Assembly (NCBI RefSeq): GCF_004337985.1
Contig: NC_043741.1
Location: 691,920-755,919 of the forward strand
Source: Pyricularia pennisetigena
Taxonomy: Eukaryota > Ascomycota > Sordariomycetes > Magnaporthales > Pyriculariaceae
Direction of reading: 5' to 3'
DNA: 64,000 bases
The notes under the pieces are model-generated. The model saw only the letters and a list, made by a program, of their open reading frames with translations. It was not told the DNA's origin and made no database searches. Each line of letters opens with the position of its first letter. The stretch's first letter is position 1. Made by a program: the position numbers and the translations under genes. This document shows positions 48,941-60,513 of the stretch, in pieces.

Positions 48941-51900
48941 GGCCTTTGGTGGTGTTTCGACTTTGCTTTTGCGTGTAGCAAACTCATGCGTCTGCGTAGG
49001 CGGAGCGCCGGGCGCTTCTGGGTTTATGTTTTGTTTTTCTTAGTCGGCGTTTTTCGCTACTTCCAGGTCGGGCTGGCGTAGCAGGCGCATTCGCACACCG
49101 ACCCGAACCTCGCTTCGAATCGGGGGTTTGGAGGGGTGGTCGGTTGGTTGCTGCTTTGCTTTGGCAAAATGAAGCCCCGGCTTTCGGGTCGCAGTATGCC
49201 TCTAGGGAATTTTTCCTGTGCCGATTGCGCGCAATTGATTTTGTTTGTCCTGCCGGTCGTATAGGACGTCAAATGCATGCGATGGGTTAACCATGCCTCA
49301 ACATTTTAGAGGGCTGGTTTTTTTTTTTTTTTTTTTTTTTTTTTATTCCTTCCTTGCAAACTTCTTGTGATCTTCCAGACTTTCGGCTAGACTAGATCCA
49401 AGTTTGTCGCTTGAACCGGAGTTTCCTCCGTTATCAGTTCAGTTCTGGCAGAAAAAAGAAGGCCTGGAGACCCCAGTAAAACGGTCGGTGGGGCGGGGTG
49501 ACAGTAATGGATCACCGATGCTCGTCGCCCGCGTAGAGACTGGCATCCGCCTGCCTCGTCAAAGCTCGTTTACCAGCTTTCCTGCTGGAGCATGTAACCT
49601 GACCCAACAAAACTCCGATTTTCTCAGAAACACGAACAAACAAAACATTAATTAAGAAAAAAAATGTGTTTCCCCGTTGACTGGGCTAATACAACGAGTA
49701 AGCGGGTCGAGTCGTTGAGGATTTTTTGCGCCGGCTGCTAAGGCGATTGTCTGGCCTCTGTTCACTCCGGGGCTGGTGGAGGTCTTGGTAGTAGCGTGTG
49801 GTGGTCTGTAAGTAAGTAGGTAGTAATTAGAGGGGGAGGAAACAAGGGGACCAGACCGGTCCGATTCAGATGGAGCCTTAAAGGGGTTTTTTTTTTTTTT
49901 TGGTGTCTTTTTACCTGATTTATACTAGCGGGTTGTTCCGCTCGGTGTTTGGCTGAAAACAATGCAATGTTTGGTGATATCAACAGAGTAGTTCATCCAA
50001 TTTCGACTTGATATCAAGAATGGGAATACAAACGTGTGGTTTCATTTCCGACAACTTTTCCTACAGTCTGCACTAGGCATTTTCATGTGATCAGGTTAGT
50101 CAAGAACAAATGATGATGATGCGGGGACATTTAAACAAGGACGGATGCTTCGAGCGAGTAGGAGCCCAGTCCTTGGAAGCCTTGGGCCTGTACAGCGGTA
50201 AGGATTTTGATCCACCAGGTTGCGCTAATACTGCTGTCCCTTGCCAAGACGGTGGGGGTCACTTTGTCGGTTGAGTTGGGCCGAACTTTTCCCTTATTCA
50301 GTACCCGCAATGTATTTCGCCCTAATGAAAATCAAGGTTGGCAAGGCATGCAAGGTCGAGTTAGATCTAGCTCGAGCCAAGATTTAAGATTTCACTATAC
50401 AACTACATCAATCCGTTAGGTCGGGTAATTACCTAAGGTACCTTATTTTCGAAAAGAAGCATTCCAGGTACCTGGGAGTGATCAGGCAGCATAACATTTG
50501 GGGACTCTGCACGGCAGACCGGGTGATTTCGGAGCAGCTGATTCTCACATATTGAGCACATGATAGACTCATGCCTGTCTTTTGAGAAAAAGGAAGGAAG
50601 AACACTAATGGAACAAGGGTTCCAGAGAAATCAGAGAGACAGAGATCAAAGAAGGAGATCAACGAAACAGAAGAGGAAACGCGATGGCAAAAATGACCGT
50701 CAATTTGATTTTGAATTAAATAGACTCATTCAATCCAAATTGAATAAATACCCAACGCTTCAAGCGGCGACCTCTTTCTTGGTTTCCAACAGTCTTGCAA
50801 TGGTCTGCCAGTGTGTACCTCAAGGAAATATAGACGGACGGGAAAAGACGGGACGCATGGCTCCAGCCAGCCACCTCCGTCGTCGAGCTTTTTACCCCAT
50901 GCTTGTGCCATCCAGGGTTTAGTGTGCGGGTGGCTTGCCTCGGTGTAGCAAAGGGTCTAAAAACAGTTTTGCTCAAAGCTAGTGACGAATTAGAACACAC
51001 AAAAAAAAAGAGAAGCAAAAAACAAACTGTTGCTTTTGACTAACAAAGCACTCTAGCATACTCGACACATACTTACACAACTGGGACATCGAGGCGTCTG
51101 TTGGTTTCGACCGCCTCCATCAGGTTGCGTAGCAATACATTCCACTACGAGGTACGTAATTTCTATAACAATGGGCTGTTATAGTCATTTGATGCCTGCT
51201 GGGTCCTAATCCCTTTATAGGCAATCTCCGCGGCAGAGCGCAAACTGAGACAATGCGACCACCTACCAGCTCAAATAGACCGCCGTCTCGCGCAGATGAT
51301 GGGTTTCCGTTTGGTTTTACTGGTCAACTCGGACCCCCACACTGCGGCTAAATGCAATTATGTAAAAATTCAACATCAAATCATTTCGTTTCGCATCAAT
51401 TAAGCATAGAATGCCACTTACCCTGCATCTATCCCTGCCCGCCGGGTTAGGTAGCATCACCGGCACCACGCTATGGATTCACCTCTGATTCACAGTCTGT
51501 CTTTCACTGTACGTACTCGGGGATGGTCCAGCAAGTCCAGCCCCTTCCTTCCCCACCCTCTTCTGCAAGGCAGCCATGCTGTTTTTCGGTCAAGGCTGAG
51601 ATACCGCTCTTATTCAACGTTGTGGTACACGTAGATATAGGAGGCTCGGGCTTGTAGAGCCAACATACTGACTGACGAGCTGTCCACCCTTGACACAAGT
51701 ACACAATTATCACAAGTACAGTGGGCGCAGGAACGGGCTGGTGTCCATCAGCTTCAGATATGCACTTCCACGGACTTTCTAATAATGCTGGCTCAAGCAG
51801 AAACTATGCGTGAGGTAGACACCCAAATAGACCATGAAGCTGGATGCGTCCTTGTTGCTATCCGTATCAGTAGGTTCTTGGTCCTCGGTCCCATCTGAGA

Positions 51901-53263
51901 ACGGCCAAAGAATGAAACATAGTATACAGCACTCTGCAGCTGTCGCATGGGCCTGTGGTTCTGTGTTGTTGAGCTTGCAAAGCAAGGGGCGTCATCGGGG
52001 CCGCTTTGTAACAACTAAAAGGCCACCCACTTGTCTCCACAACATCAGCGCTGGCTTCCTCGGCCGTCTAGGGTCTTTGTGGGCAATCATGATCAGGTCA
52101 ACGGGGATTGCAGGCCGGACCTGGTGCCCTGGATCAAGCGGGGCTATAGCAGCGAGTAAGCGTCGTACAATTCCTGGGAGGGTTGTTTGCAAGGCATTCT
52201 AGATCATACTGCTGATACCGAGCGGGCCTGGGCCCAGCTTGTTGACCTCGTCTGTTGCGCTATCCACAAGACGTCGCTGCCGAGAAGGAAGCTGATGCAA
52301 GATGGTATGCAGGGCGTGGCTGGCCAAGTTCATACCTGCGGGTTTTCGGCCGAAGAAGTAGCATACGGACCCATGGCCCGTTGAGAAATTACCGCAGACG
52401 CACCTTGACCAGGTACGTTACTGAGTACCGGATCCTGCGGCGATGACAGCATTTCTGGCGCAACATTTGGCGTTCTGACATCAGCGGCGACACGTATCGT
52501 CACGAGTTTTTTTTTTTTTTTCTTAGTTTTGCATGCATTATTTAGTAACGCTGGGAGTGTTCCTCACCCGATGGTGGCACCGGGCACGACAAGCACACCT
52601 GCTTCAAGCGGCCACGGGTGCACTCTTTCATGCAACTGCGCTGTACTCGAACTCATCATGTATTCTTAAGAGCTCGTCCAAGTCTATAGGATTTTTGGCC
52701 CGTGATATCAGGGCCAATGGCAAGATGTTTGTCGAGAGAAAAGCTTGTTTTCCGGAGCTCGCGAGGCGCCAAGATTATTCGTCCAGATATCAAGATTTCC
52801 CTCTTATTTTGTGCTTGAAGGCTGGACACGATAGTTTTGAACGTTTGATGTTATCAATGAACCTCTGCTGAACCTGGCGGCCTCGGTGGGAGATAGTGTC
52901 TTGGCTGTTGACGATATGCGTATTGGCCAGTCTTGTCACCAGTAGCGCGCTACAACATTCAGATGAACCTAGTATGAGCTCATGGCAGAGTGTCTTTCAG
53001 ATATATTGACAATCAGAATAACCCACTGGTCGAAATCTGACAGGGAAGGAGAATGTAATGTGAACCAACTTGAACACCTCCCCGCTACACACAACTGATC
53101 AAGACAAACCCCGTACCACCCCCGCGCATCACATCCTCAGCCTTAGTTCGAGATATGGTTCATTTCATAGATTTGCAGGCCTACATATGCCTCGAAAACC
53201 CCCCTTTCCATAGCCAAAACTGTGAAGACAGACAACGGAACCCCTACTGACGCGACACAAGAA
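48941..53263. other. 4.3-kb gene-poor region
   Basis: Upstream of the bHLH gene and then without a supported gene. T27 at 49318-49344. Frames at 51834-52202, 52187-52384 and 52533-52871 are short and unassigned; parts look protein-like on either strand, which would fit decayed coding sequence, but I cannot identify a parent gene. Confidence 0.5.
49318..49344. repeat. T27 homopolymer
   Basis: Uninterrupted run about 380 bp upstream of the bHLH gene start. Confidence 0.95.
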
Positions 53264-54538
53264 CATCACGTCAGGATTCGAGGTGGCTTACGCAGTCCTC
53301 GGCGCCATTTGACCCGTCCTGTAGGCCCTTCACGGGTACAAGAGCGCGGCCATGAAGGTCAATACATTTGTCAGTATCCGCAAGGAATATATAAGCATCA
53401 GGAAGCACCTGCAGCAGCTCCTGCTTCGTCGATACGGCCATCTGCAACTTCGGGAGGACTGCCACTGTCAATTCCAATCTCAGCATGCTGCCTGGTTGAT
53501 GTTGAAGCACAGAAAGGCTGACGAAACCAAATCTGAGTTTCGAGTCCTTTTCAAGACAGACATCGCGAATCCACTGGGAAGAGAGTTTGCAGAGCCCAGA
53601 TGACTGATGGAAGCGAAGTTGAGCAGGGCTGTGTGAGTGTACCCTGGGCCAAGGCATAGCCTCAAGGCACCGTAATCAGCGCAGCTCTGCGGCCCAAGTC
53701 TCCGACGGGACGCTCCGGACCGACCACACCGCGAATGGTTCAATTCTCACAGTAAACTTTCACTTTCTTCAGGTCACGAAAGACAAGAAGTATTCTGACT
53801 TCCTCGCAAACCGTCACACTCACTGTTCAAAACAGTGGCAAACTAACCACTCTCCCTCTCGGGCCGATCAAAGTGTTCTGCACATTGATAAGGCCCCCTT
53901 CAGGAAGCTCAGTTTGCAAGGGATACCTGGGCCTGCCGAACGACTAACGACTACACTACGTTTTTAACATAGCAGATGACTTACCAACGTGTCCTGACTG
54001 GGTGAGCCTCGGCCAGATGCCAACCTCGAAAACTCTTAACTTCACAGTGCGCTGCAAGACTGCCCTGGTCCTGGCCTCGTGCTTTGTGGAGGTGGTTGAC
54101 GGAGTTCCACGCCTGTGACAAAGACTCGATTTGATCCCTGGCCGCAAGCTGGACGAGCCACATATCAGGAGAGCCCTCTCTAAAAGGACCAAAGTAAAAC
54201 GAAATCACACCGAGAGCGGCAAGTCATTGCAACCTGTCGGCGCAAATGCACCACTCTCGCGGCTAGGAATCACGCTCCTGGAGCTGAGCTTTGGGGTGTC
54301 GCTGCAATCGCAGGAGCTGAGGAAGAGCGTGCCGAGCGGGGACATGGAGCGGATGCGCGACCTGTTCGATACAACGGCCGCGTGCGAATAGTCAAAGGAT
54401 GTGGCGGTGACCGGGTCCCTCGTCGGCCATCGGAGCGGGCTTCTGGACAGTTTGGCACGAGGAAATGCTGCTGAGTGTTATAGGGCCATTGCAGTGCCTG
54501 CACTATTTGAGTGGTGTGACGATGGGGGAAGTAATTAG
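53264..54538 (+). pseudogene. decayed DUF7580-type fungal gene
   Basis: Fragments in order fit the fungal DUF7580 architecture. N-terminal GFEVAYAVLGAI and ALHGYK (53270-53340), then a CHCQ..HAAWLMLKHRK..EFRVLF block (53450-53560) in one frame. After a frame change come FCTLIRPPSGSSVCKGYLG (about 53868-53930), RLHYVFNIADDLP, WVSLG, KTALVLASCF and, further on, PLSRLGITLLELSFG and EWCDD. In-frame stops: TGA 53310, TAG 53322, TGA 53601, TAA 53945, TGA 54116, TAG 54389. The long helical segment usual between the N-terminus and the CxC block is missing, so it is also internally deleted. Normal family members are about 550-600 aa; function unknown. The family call rests on remembered motifs and should be tested. 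Confidence 0.55.
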
Positions 54539-55819
54539 GCCTTACGACCAACCTAGTCATCTGAAGATACATACGCAGGTATTAGATAAGTTGACACATC
54601 AGAGATAACGGACCGCATCACAAACTGTGGCCAGAGTTCAACCAAAAACGAGTCGTCCTAAGAGCACTGGTTGGAAAGTTGACATCAGACGAGGTGAAAA
54701 AGTCATTCTGATTGGGCCACTGTCTTTTAGACCCAGGGCTGTGAAAAGAGGGCCAGATCAATCCGTAAAATTGTGCATGTCCGTTAATCTAGATCTATCG
54801 TCCGAGGAGGGAGTGAAAATTCTGATTTTATCTGGCAGGCAGGGTGGTCCGTGGCCGATAGCCCCACAACAGCTGTGCATAGCTTTGGCCGTACTTGCCT
54901 CAATGTTCGAGCTCAGCCACACACGCTTTGCCCTCTCCGTCCCTTCATTTCCCCTCACCCTCTTTCCGTTTATAGAAATCTACCGCCACACGGCACTGTC
55001 AAAACTTCCCCACAAGGATGGATGATCTCGCTTCTGGGTAGCCAAGGCCGTGGCAATTAGACCAGAACGAGACCCCAAACCCACCTTTTGCCCACCTATC
55101 TATACGCATCTGCATGCACCCGCAGCGCGCGCTGTATGTACAATTAGGTACAACCAACCAACCATGGGGTATCCCGTTGCCTAAAAAAAAAAAAAAAAAA
55201 TTATAAAAAAATAAAAAAACCGCCTTACAGCCCGTTTTGGCCAAGCCCTCTCACATCCAATCCATGATCTCAGCTGACATCGCCCCCTTCGTGTTTGTTC
55301 AGTGGATTTTCCCGAAACTAACTCTAGCCAAACAGAGCACGTTCAGCACGGTCTGACGTGAGGCAAGATCGGCTTGTCGGGCTGGCTCCTCTCGCCATCA
55401 TTGTCCTCATTTACTAGACTACAGTCGTTCCAAGCATTGGGCGTCTACTTTCAAGGTGCAGGGGCAAGGGTAATTGTGGAGACCAAAAAAGAGACTGTGC
55501 CGCGACATGCCACCCTAGACGTGACCCTCAGTGCCTTCGAAATTGAAAAAAGTGCCAGTCGGTTGACGCCACGTTCGGTAGCAGGTAAGGCTGAGGTTGT
55601 GCAGCTCGCATTGTCATTTTTATCTTGGTTACCTGTTCTTCATTCCAAACCCAGTTCGACTCCTTATCCCTCAGCCGCAGCACCAGACGAATAAATTCCT
55701 TTAATTTCTTGACTGTTTCCCCTAAAAAAAAGTGCCAACCTTGAGCCCTCCCAAAACGTATTCGACAAAAGCCTTTTGCCTAAACGAGACGACAAAGCAA
55801 GCAAGCCCGAATCGCTATA
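54539..55819. other. intergenic with A18 tract
   Basis: Upstream of the LITAF gene. A18 at 55183-55200. No supported gene. Confidence 0.5.
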
Positions 55820-56542
55820 ATGTCTGCCCAGCCTCAGCAGGACCATATTCACCAGGCTCCGGCTCAACCCCAAGCCGCATACCAGACGAAAGCCGAGCAG
55901 GTTCAACAGGGGCAGCAACAACAACAATATGGCCCTGCAGCACAGCACCACCACCAGCACGTCGGCGCCACGCCCCTCCAGTCACTAGGCCCAGCACCGG
56001 CCGTGGTCGACTGCCCGTTCTGCCAGCAGCGGGTGATGACGCGCGTCAACGAGGAGCACTCCAGCATGACATAGTACGTGTGTTTTTCTAGACTAGATGA
56101 ATGATTCAGCAACCCAACCAAGGAAACCCATTCTTTGTTATTCTGCGCATAAACTGACACGACGACTCTTTTCTCTAAAAATAGTCTCCTCGGTGTCCTC
56201 ATCGGCTGCATCTGTATCTGCGCCGCCTGCGTCCCCTGCCTGGCTGGCATGTGTCAGGACGTGACGCATTTTTGCACAAACTGCAACCAGCGCGTCGCCC
56301 ACATACCCTATAGCGGAGGGGTCCAGGTCATCCAGCCTCAGCCGCACCAGGGCGCCAACGGCCAATACAACATGGGGCCCCAGGCCGTCTACGGGAGCGA
56401 GAACTCCAAGGGAGCCGGTGTTGCCCCGGCCACCCAGCAGCAGCAGGCCGCTCCGGCGCAGCAACCCGCACCATATGGGCAAGACCATATCCAACCGGCG
56501 TCGCAGCCGGATGTACAGCCGCCTCAGTATTCTAAGAACTGA
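55820..56542 (+). CDS. LITAF/CDIP-like zinc-ribbon membrane protein
   Basis: Two exons, 55820-56073 and 56185-56542, giving 203 aa. The LITAF domain (about residues 62-115) has two zinc-binding half-sites, CPFCQQRV and FCTNCNQRVAH, separated by a hydrophobic, cysteine-rich stretch (LLGVLIGCICICAACVPC) that inserts monotopically in the membrane. LITAF proteins sit on the cytosolic face of late endosomes and lysosomes. The flanks are low complexity: Gln/His-rich before the domain, Gln/Pro-rich after it. The intron splits the Tyr codon before LLGV. All four zinc cysteines are present, so the gene looks intact despite its gene-poor surroundings. Confidence 0.9.
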
Positions 56543-58220
56543 TGGAGTTGTTTCCGGGCTTGCCTGGCTTATGGCTGAGTATTTCTAAAATGCGGTATGT
56601 ATTGCATTTGACAGTTCTATCCCGAGCTTGCCCGAAAGATTCCCAGTATTCAATCAGCTTGTCCTCATCCTGGCGTTGAATCTCTTCCTCAGGCACAAAC
56701 CGTTTATTTCCGTCCGTGTCTTGAATTTCGAGTTCGACGGCGCTCTAGTTACGGTTGATGGTCCAGCCAACGATCGTATCGGCACGGCTTTCGCCATGGT
56801 CCATACCTGAATCGTCTTGCTAGTTAGAAATTGGTGGCCTCATTTGGAATTGTTGCCAGAAAGCTTCAGGGATGAGCCACCTACGTGGCGTAATCGCTGA
56901 TATCACGGGTTTGGTCATTGATCGAAAGCGCGCGTCTTATTTCACGTAAATGAATTAGAAGGATTGGGTGGCTTGGCTGGTCGATTCACTAAGCCTAAAG
57001 GGTGGCGACGAAGTTAATGGCAGAAGGCGACGAGCTTGCGATGTGATCGTTGGGTGTTCTCGTAACTGTATGACCGACGTATCGATCTGTTCGGCAGGGA
57101 GGCACAGCGCAACAACGGCCAGGGATAGCCGGGCGCGTTTACATATGCTTAATACCACAAGGGAATCGCATGGACGGATGAGAGCCTGCAGGCCCGTAAT
57201 ACGAGCCCGGGGTGTTTCAGTAATTCAATTCTTTCTGATTGAAAAATATCCCAATCGGCCATCTTGTCGGTTCCGGTTACTTCCGTTGCTAGCTTCAGGT
57301 CCCTGCTTTTTACAGTGCCCACTCGCCAAATGGGTTTTATCCATCCACAGCTTACCATGAATGCAAAGTTTTAAAATTTATCGCAGCCACCAAAAACCGG
57401 TTGCAGCCCCCAGCATTCCCTAAACAACTCCTGTTAAGCATTTGTCCAGCGTTTAATAACAACATATCCCCACTGCTAGGCGCTAGACATCCCCTCCACA
57501 TCCCTTCCGCCGCCACCTTTCGCGAGTACGCATTAGGGCGCATGGGATCACCCTTATAGCCCAAACCCTTACTCTAAGTCAACCCCAATTTTTGTCTTTA
57601 TCGATAAAAGGTACCTTTTACATTTCCTATCCATATCGAAATGTGACGTTATTAGCTCCGCATTCGACTTAATATTTGGTCACTAAGCTTGTGCCAGGCA
57701 GGTCTTGCTCGAATCATGTTTCGACTCTACCTTACCCTCCGCGGCCGCTGACCAGTTCTTCGTAGCAAAGGTCGAATGGGCCAGGGGTTAATCGCCCATC
57801 TATCCAGCCTATCACATATGCCGAATATCGGTTAATGCCAATAGGGGGGCTTGTTCCCATTGGCGAAAATATGACAACATATAACGGTTTCCATTCCGAC
57901 TGGCACCATTTATTAATAAAATGGGCAAAAGGGATTCTCTCACGATACAGCCCTGTAAACGCCTGCTGCCAATTTGTGAGATGTACCCTTGCAATCTCCG
58001 AGCCGTAAGCTTGTCAAAAATCTGTCTACCTCCATCACCATCTTGTGTTGGATAGAGCTTTCCCGCGGGAATCAGGAGGCCCAATTAGGAATAGCGTTTG
58101 GCCCAAATCCTTTTTTCCGGCTGAAAGTGCAGCTTTGGTGAGCCCCGCCCCAATCCACTTTTACTAGTTACCCTACTTGTAGGATCCCACAGTTATTCTG
58201 TAAAGTGCGGATTGACATAA
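56543..58220. other. gene-poor, A/T-rich spacer
   Basis: No supported gene. A minus-strand frame at 57812-58084 is unassigned. The sequence composition differs from flanking genes and suggests an accessory or decayed segment. Confidence 0.45.
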
Positions 58221-58628
58221 TATAACCCAGTAGATTGCCGGAATGCCATCCCAATTCGTTCCTCGCGAGAGCACCAGATCGAGAACCCAAACCCCGCAAA
58301 ACCAGCCAAACATGTGCTGGATCCGCAAGTTGTACAGGTTGTCCGTACTGGCATAATCCTGGACGCCAATGCCTTTCTGCCCGCCTTTTCGACACTTGCT
58401 TATACCACTGCCGCAGCGCATCTGGATGACCTTGCCGACTTTGCTCAAACTCTCCTCGTTACCAAAGACTTTGCCCGCACGATTGAGATATCCGGGTGGG
58501 AGACAAATAAAATTGATCAATTTTTGAGGGTGCCGCAGTGGGTCGTGACAAGCACTGGCGATGGGAAACCGCATGGTCAGCCATATGGTAATTATCAGCC
58601 CGTTCGAGGCTCAACGTTTTTTTTTTAG
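58221..58628 (+). other. unassigned open frame upstream of kinase remnant
   Basis: About 135 codons without a stop. The stretch from VVQVVRTGIILDANAF through HLDDLADFAQTLLVTKDFAR to NKIDQFLRVPQW is protein-like. It has no clear start codon at its 5' end, and a T9 run precedes its stop. It may be the fragment of a gene once continuous with the kinase-like sequence downstream. No family recognised. Confidence 0.35.
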
Positions 58629-58871
58629 AGACGATCGAAAAGCACGGGTGCGTCGTGCTCCATCAGTACGCGCCCCGTTCGATATTTAGGCTTTGAGCCG
58701 CTTGACCGGCTGCTACTCCATACGACGCCAGCCGTGCCTGACGACTGGAAAGTGCCGCACGAAATGCCACTGTCAAAGACGGCGCAACTAGTCCGCAGTC
58801 GCGTCGAAACCATCACACACACCTGCCATTCAATCGTCTATTTTTATAAAACAGAACCAACCACCGTATAG

Positions 58872-59657
58872 AAATCAGACTCGATATGGATCGACGGCGG
58901 ACAATACGGAAAGCTTACAACAGCAGAAAATACCAGTGCGGACCTTTCCCGTGAATATGCCATCTATCAAACCCTCGGTAACCATCCACACATTACACAA
59001 TGTTTCGGTCTTGAAAAAAAACAGAACGGGCGACGCTATTGCGCTTCATATCGAACGCGCGGAATGTGACCTGCGGGGCTATATTGAAGCAAATATACGA
59101 CCATCTACCGAGCACTGCCTAGCTATGGCATCTGCTCTGGTCGAAGGCGTCCAGTATCTTCACTCCTGCAAGGTTTTTTTTTTTTTNNNNNNNNNNNNNN
59201 NNNNNNNNNNNNNNNNNNNNNNNNNNNTCTCTCTACCCGAAATACCCTCGTCTTTGACAAAATGAACCTTAAACTTTGCGATTTTGCGAGTGCTGCACTT
59301 GAAGGCGTATATCCAAAATTTGGGCAACATACGTACGAAGTGCGTTATTGGCCGGCTTTGCCCCAGGACGATATTGAGCAACTAAGTATGTACCAAAAAG
59401 AATTGTTTGCTTTAGGTTCGGCGATATATGGAATTACCGAATGGGAAAAACCGTACGCCAAGGTCGACGACAATGATATCGATAAAGTTCTTCATGGTGG
59501 GCAGAGGCCCACGATTTCGGACTGGAATTGTGCACGGGATATTATTATGCGTTGCTGGGATTTTGGGTATACTTCAGTAGGTATTGTCGCAGAAGATCTG
59601 GCTTCGCTTCTCAAAAGATTCAAGGACTACATAATATTCAGGTTTAAGCATGAATGA
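58872..59657 (+). pseudogene. protein-kinase-like gene, frameshifted and gapped
   Basis: Kinase N-lobe-like sequence (LSREYAIYQTLGNHPHITQCFGLE, 58945-59015) is in one frame. At an A8 run (about 59011-59018) the reading frame changes, and the next block (IALHIERAECDLRGYIEAN, ASALVEGVQYLHSC) continues in another. The catalytic loop is cut by the N gap; after it STRNTLVF, LCDFASAALEG, LPQDDIEQLS, LFALGSAIYGITEWEKPY and DIIMRCW follow to a stop at 59657. The DFG motif reads DFA. Family: fungal protein-kinase-like proteins of unknown role. One extra A would explain the frame change, so a sequencing error is possible and the gene may be functional. No start codon identified: an in-frame TAG lies at 58869. 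Confidence 0.6.
59187..59227. other. assembly gap, 41 N
   Basis: Follows a T13 run and falls inside the kinase-like gene, at the place where the HRD catalytic motif is expected. Confidence 0.99.
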
Positions 59658-60513
59658 ACTTTTCCACCCCGATTCACCATTGATACATTGTGCAGTTTTT
59701 TCAACCCTATCGAGTGCCTAATTTTGACTTTAGCAGCATATCCCAGTAGTGATTAGACAAGATTGATAGTCCCCAGGAGATCGGGCACATACCTTCCCCA
59801 ACTTAACATAGCGGGCAAGGTACAGAGGAGCGGTGGAGCCAAGCCGGGTGGAAGATGGGTTTAGATTGAGGCAGCTCTTGGTCATTGCCCAAAGCATGGT
59901 CGCATCGTTCCCCAATGGGATATTCTGTGATTTCTTTCTTGTGTTTTCCCGGGATCCCATAGTGCATTTTGAGTAGGTGATTGTTTGAGTGTAGTAGCCG
60001 CACATATTTACAATACAAAATGCTGGTATGGTATGGACTTCTGTGATGCAAAAGTTCAGAGGAAGCATGGAACCACGAAAAAGGGGCGCTCCATGGTTGT
60101 GAGGACGAGAGCAGCTTGCTTTGTCAAATTCTTATGTGTCAATAGTACATAGAAAACTTCCAAGTGTCAAGATAATTGACAGAGTGGGTTCAGTCAAATA
60201 TCAAATGTGATTACACAAAAGAGAAAAGGTCGACACAAGGAAAATGAGATGAGAAGGCCAAGCGAGAGGCCATGACTGGAAAGAAGCGCTTCCAGGTAAT
60301 GAGACGGACAGACAGATGTCGGTAAAAAAAAAACGAAACATACGAGCCCCCAAAATAGAAAACGAAGGCTCCTACGGCAAATTAACCAGCCCCTAAAATG
60401 GTATCCCCATCACTCGAAGCAAAAAAACAAACCCAACCCAGACGCCCGCCAACACATCCCCCATACAGACCACCCAATCCCAAAGTCCGGACCTCAAATC
60501 AGGTCGTCGTGGT
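59658..60513. other. intergenic
   Basis: Lies between the kinase remnant and the Src1-like gene. A minus-strand frame at 59730-60068 has no recognised domain. Confidence 0.45.

Noticed and set aside
49095..49140. T-arm-like sequence (CTTCGAATCGGGG)
   Set aside because: No matching acceptor, D or anticodon stems could be drawn on either strand; no tRNA gene seen in the window.
53271..53657. Minus-strand 128-codon frame
   Set aside because: Reads reasonably well, but the plus strand carries the ordered DUF7580-like blocks, so this is more likely the shadow of the pseudogene.
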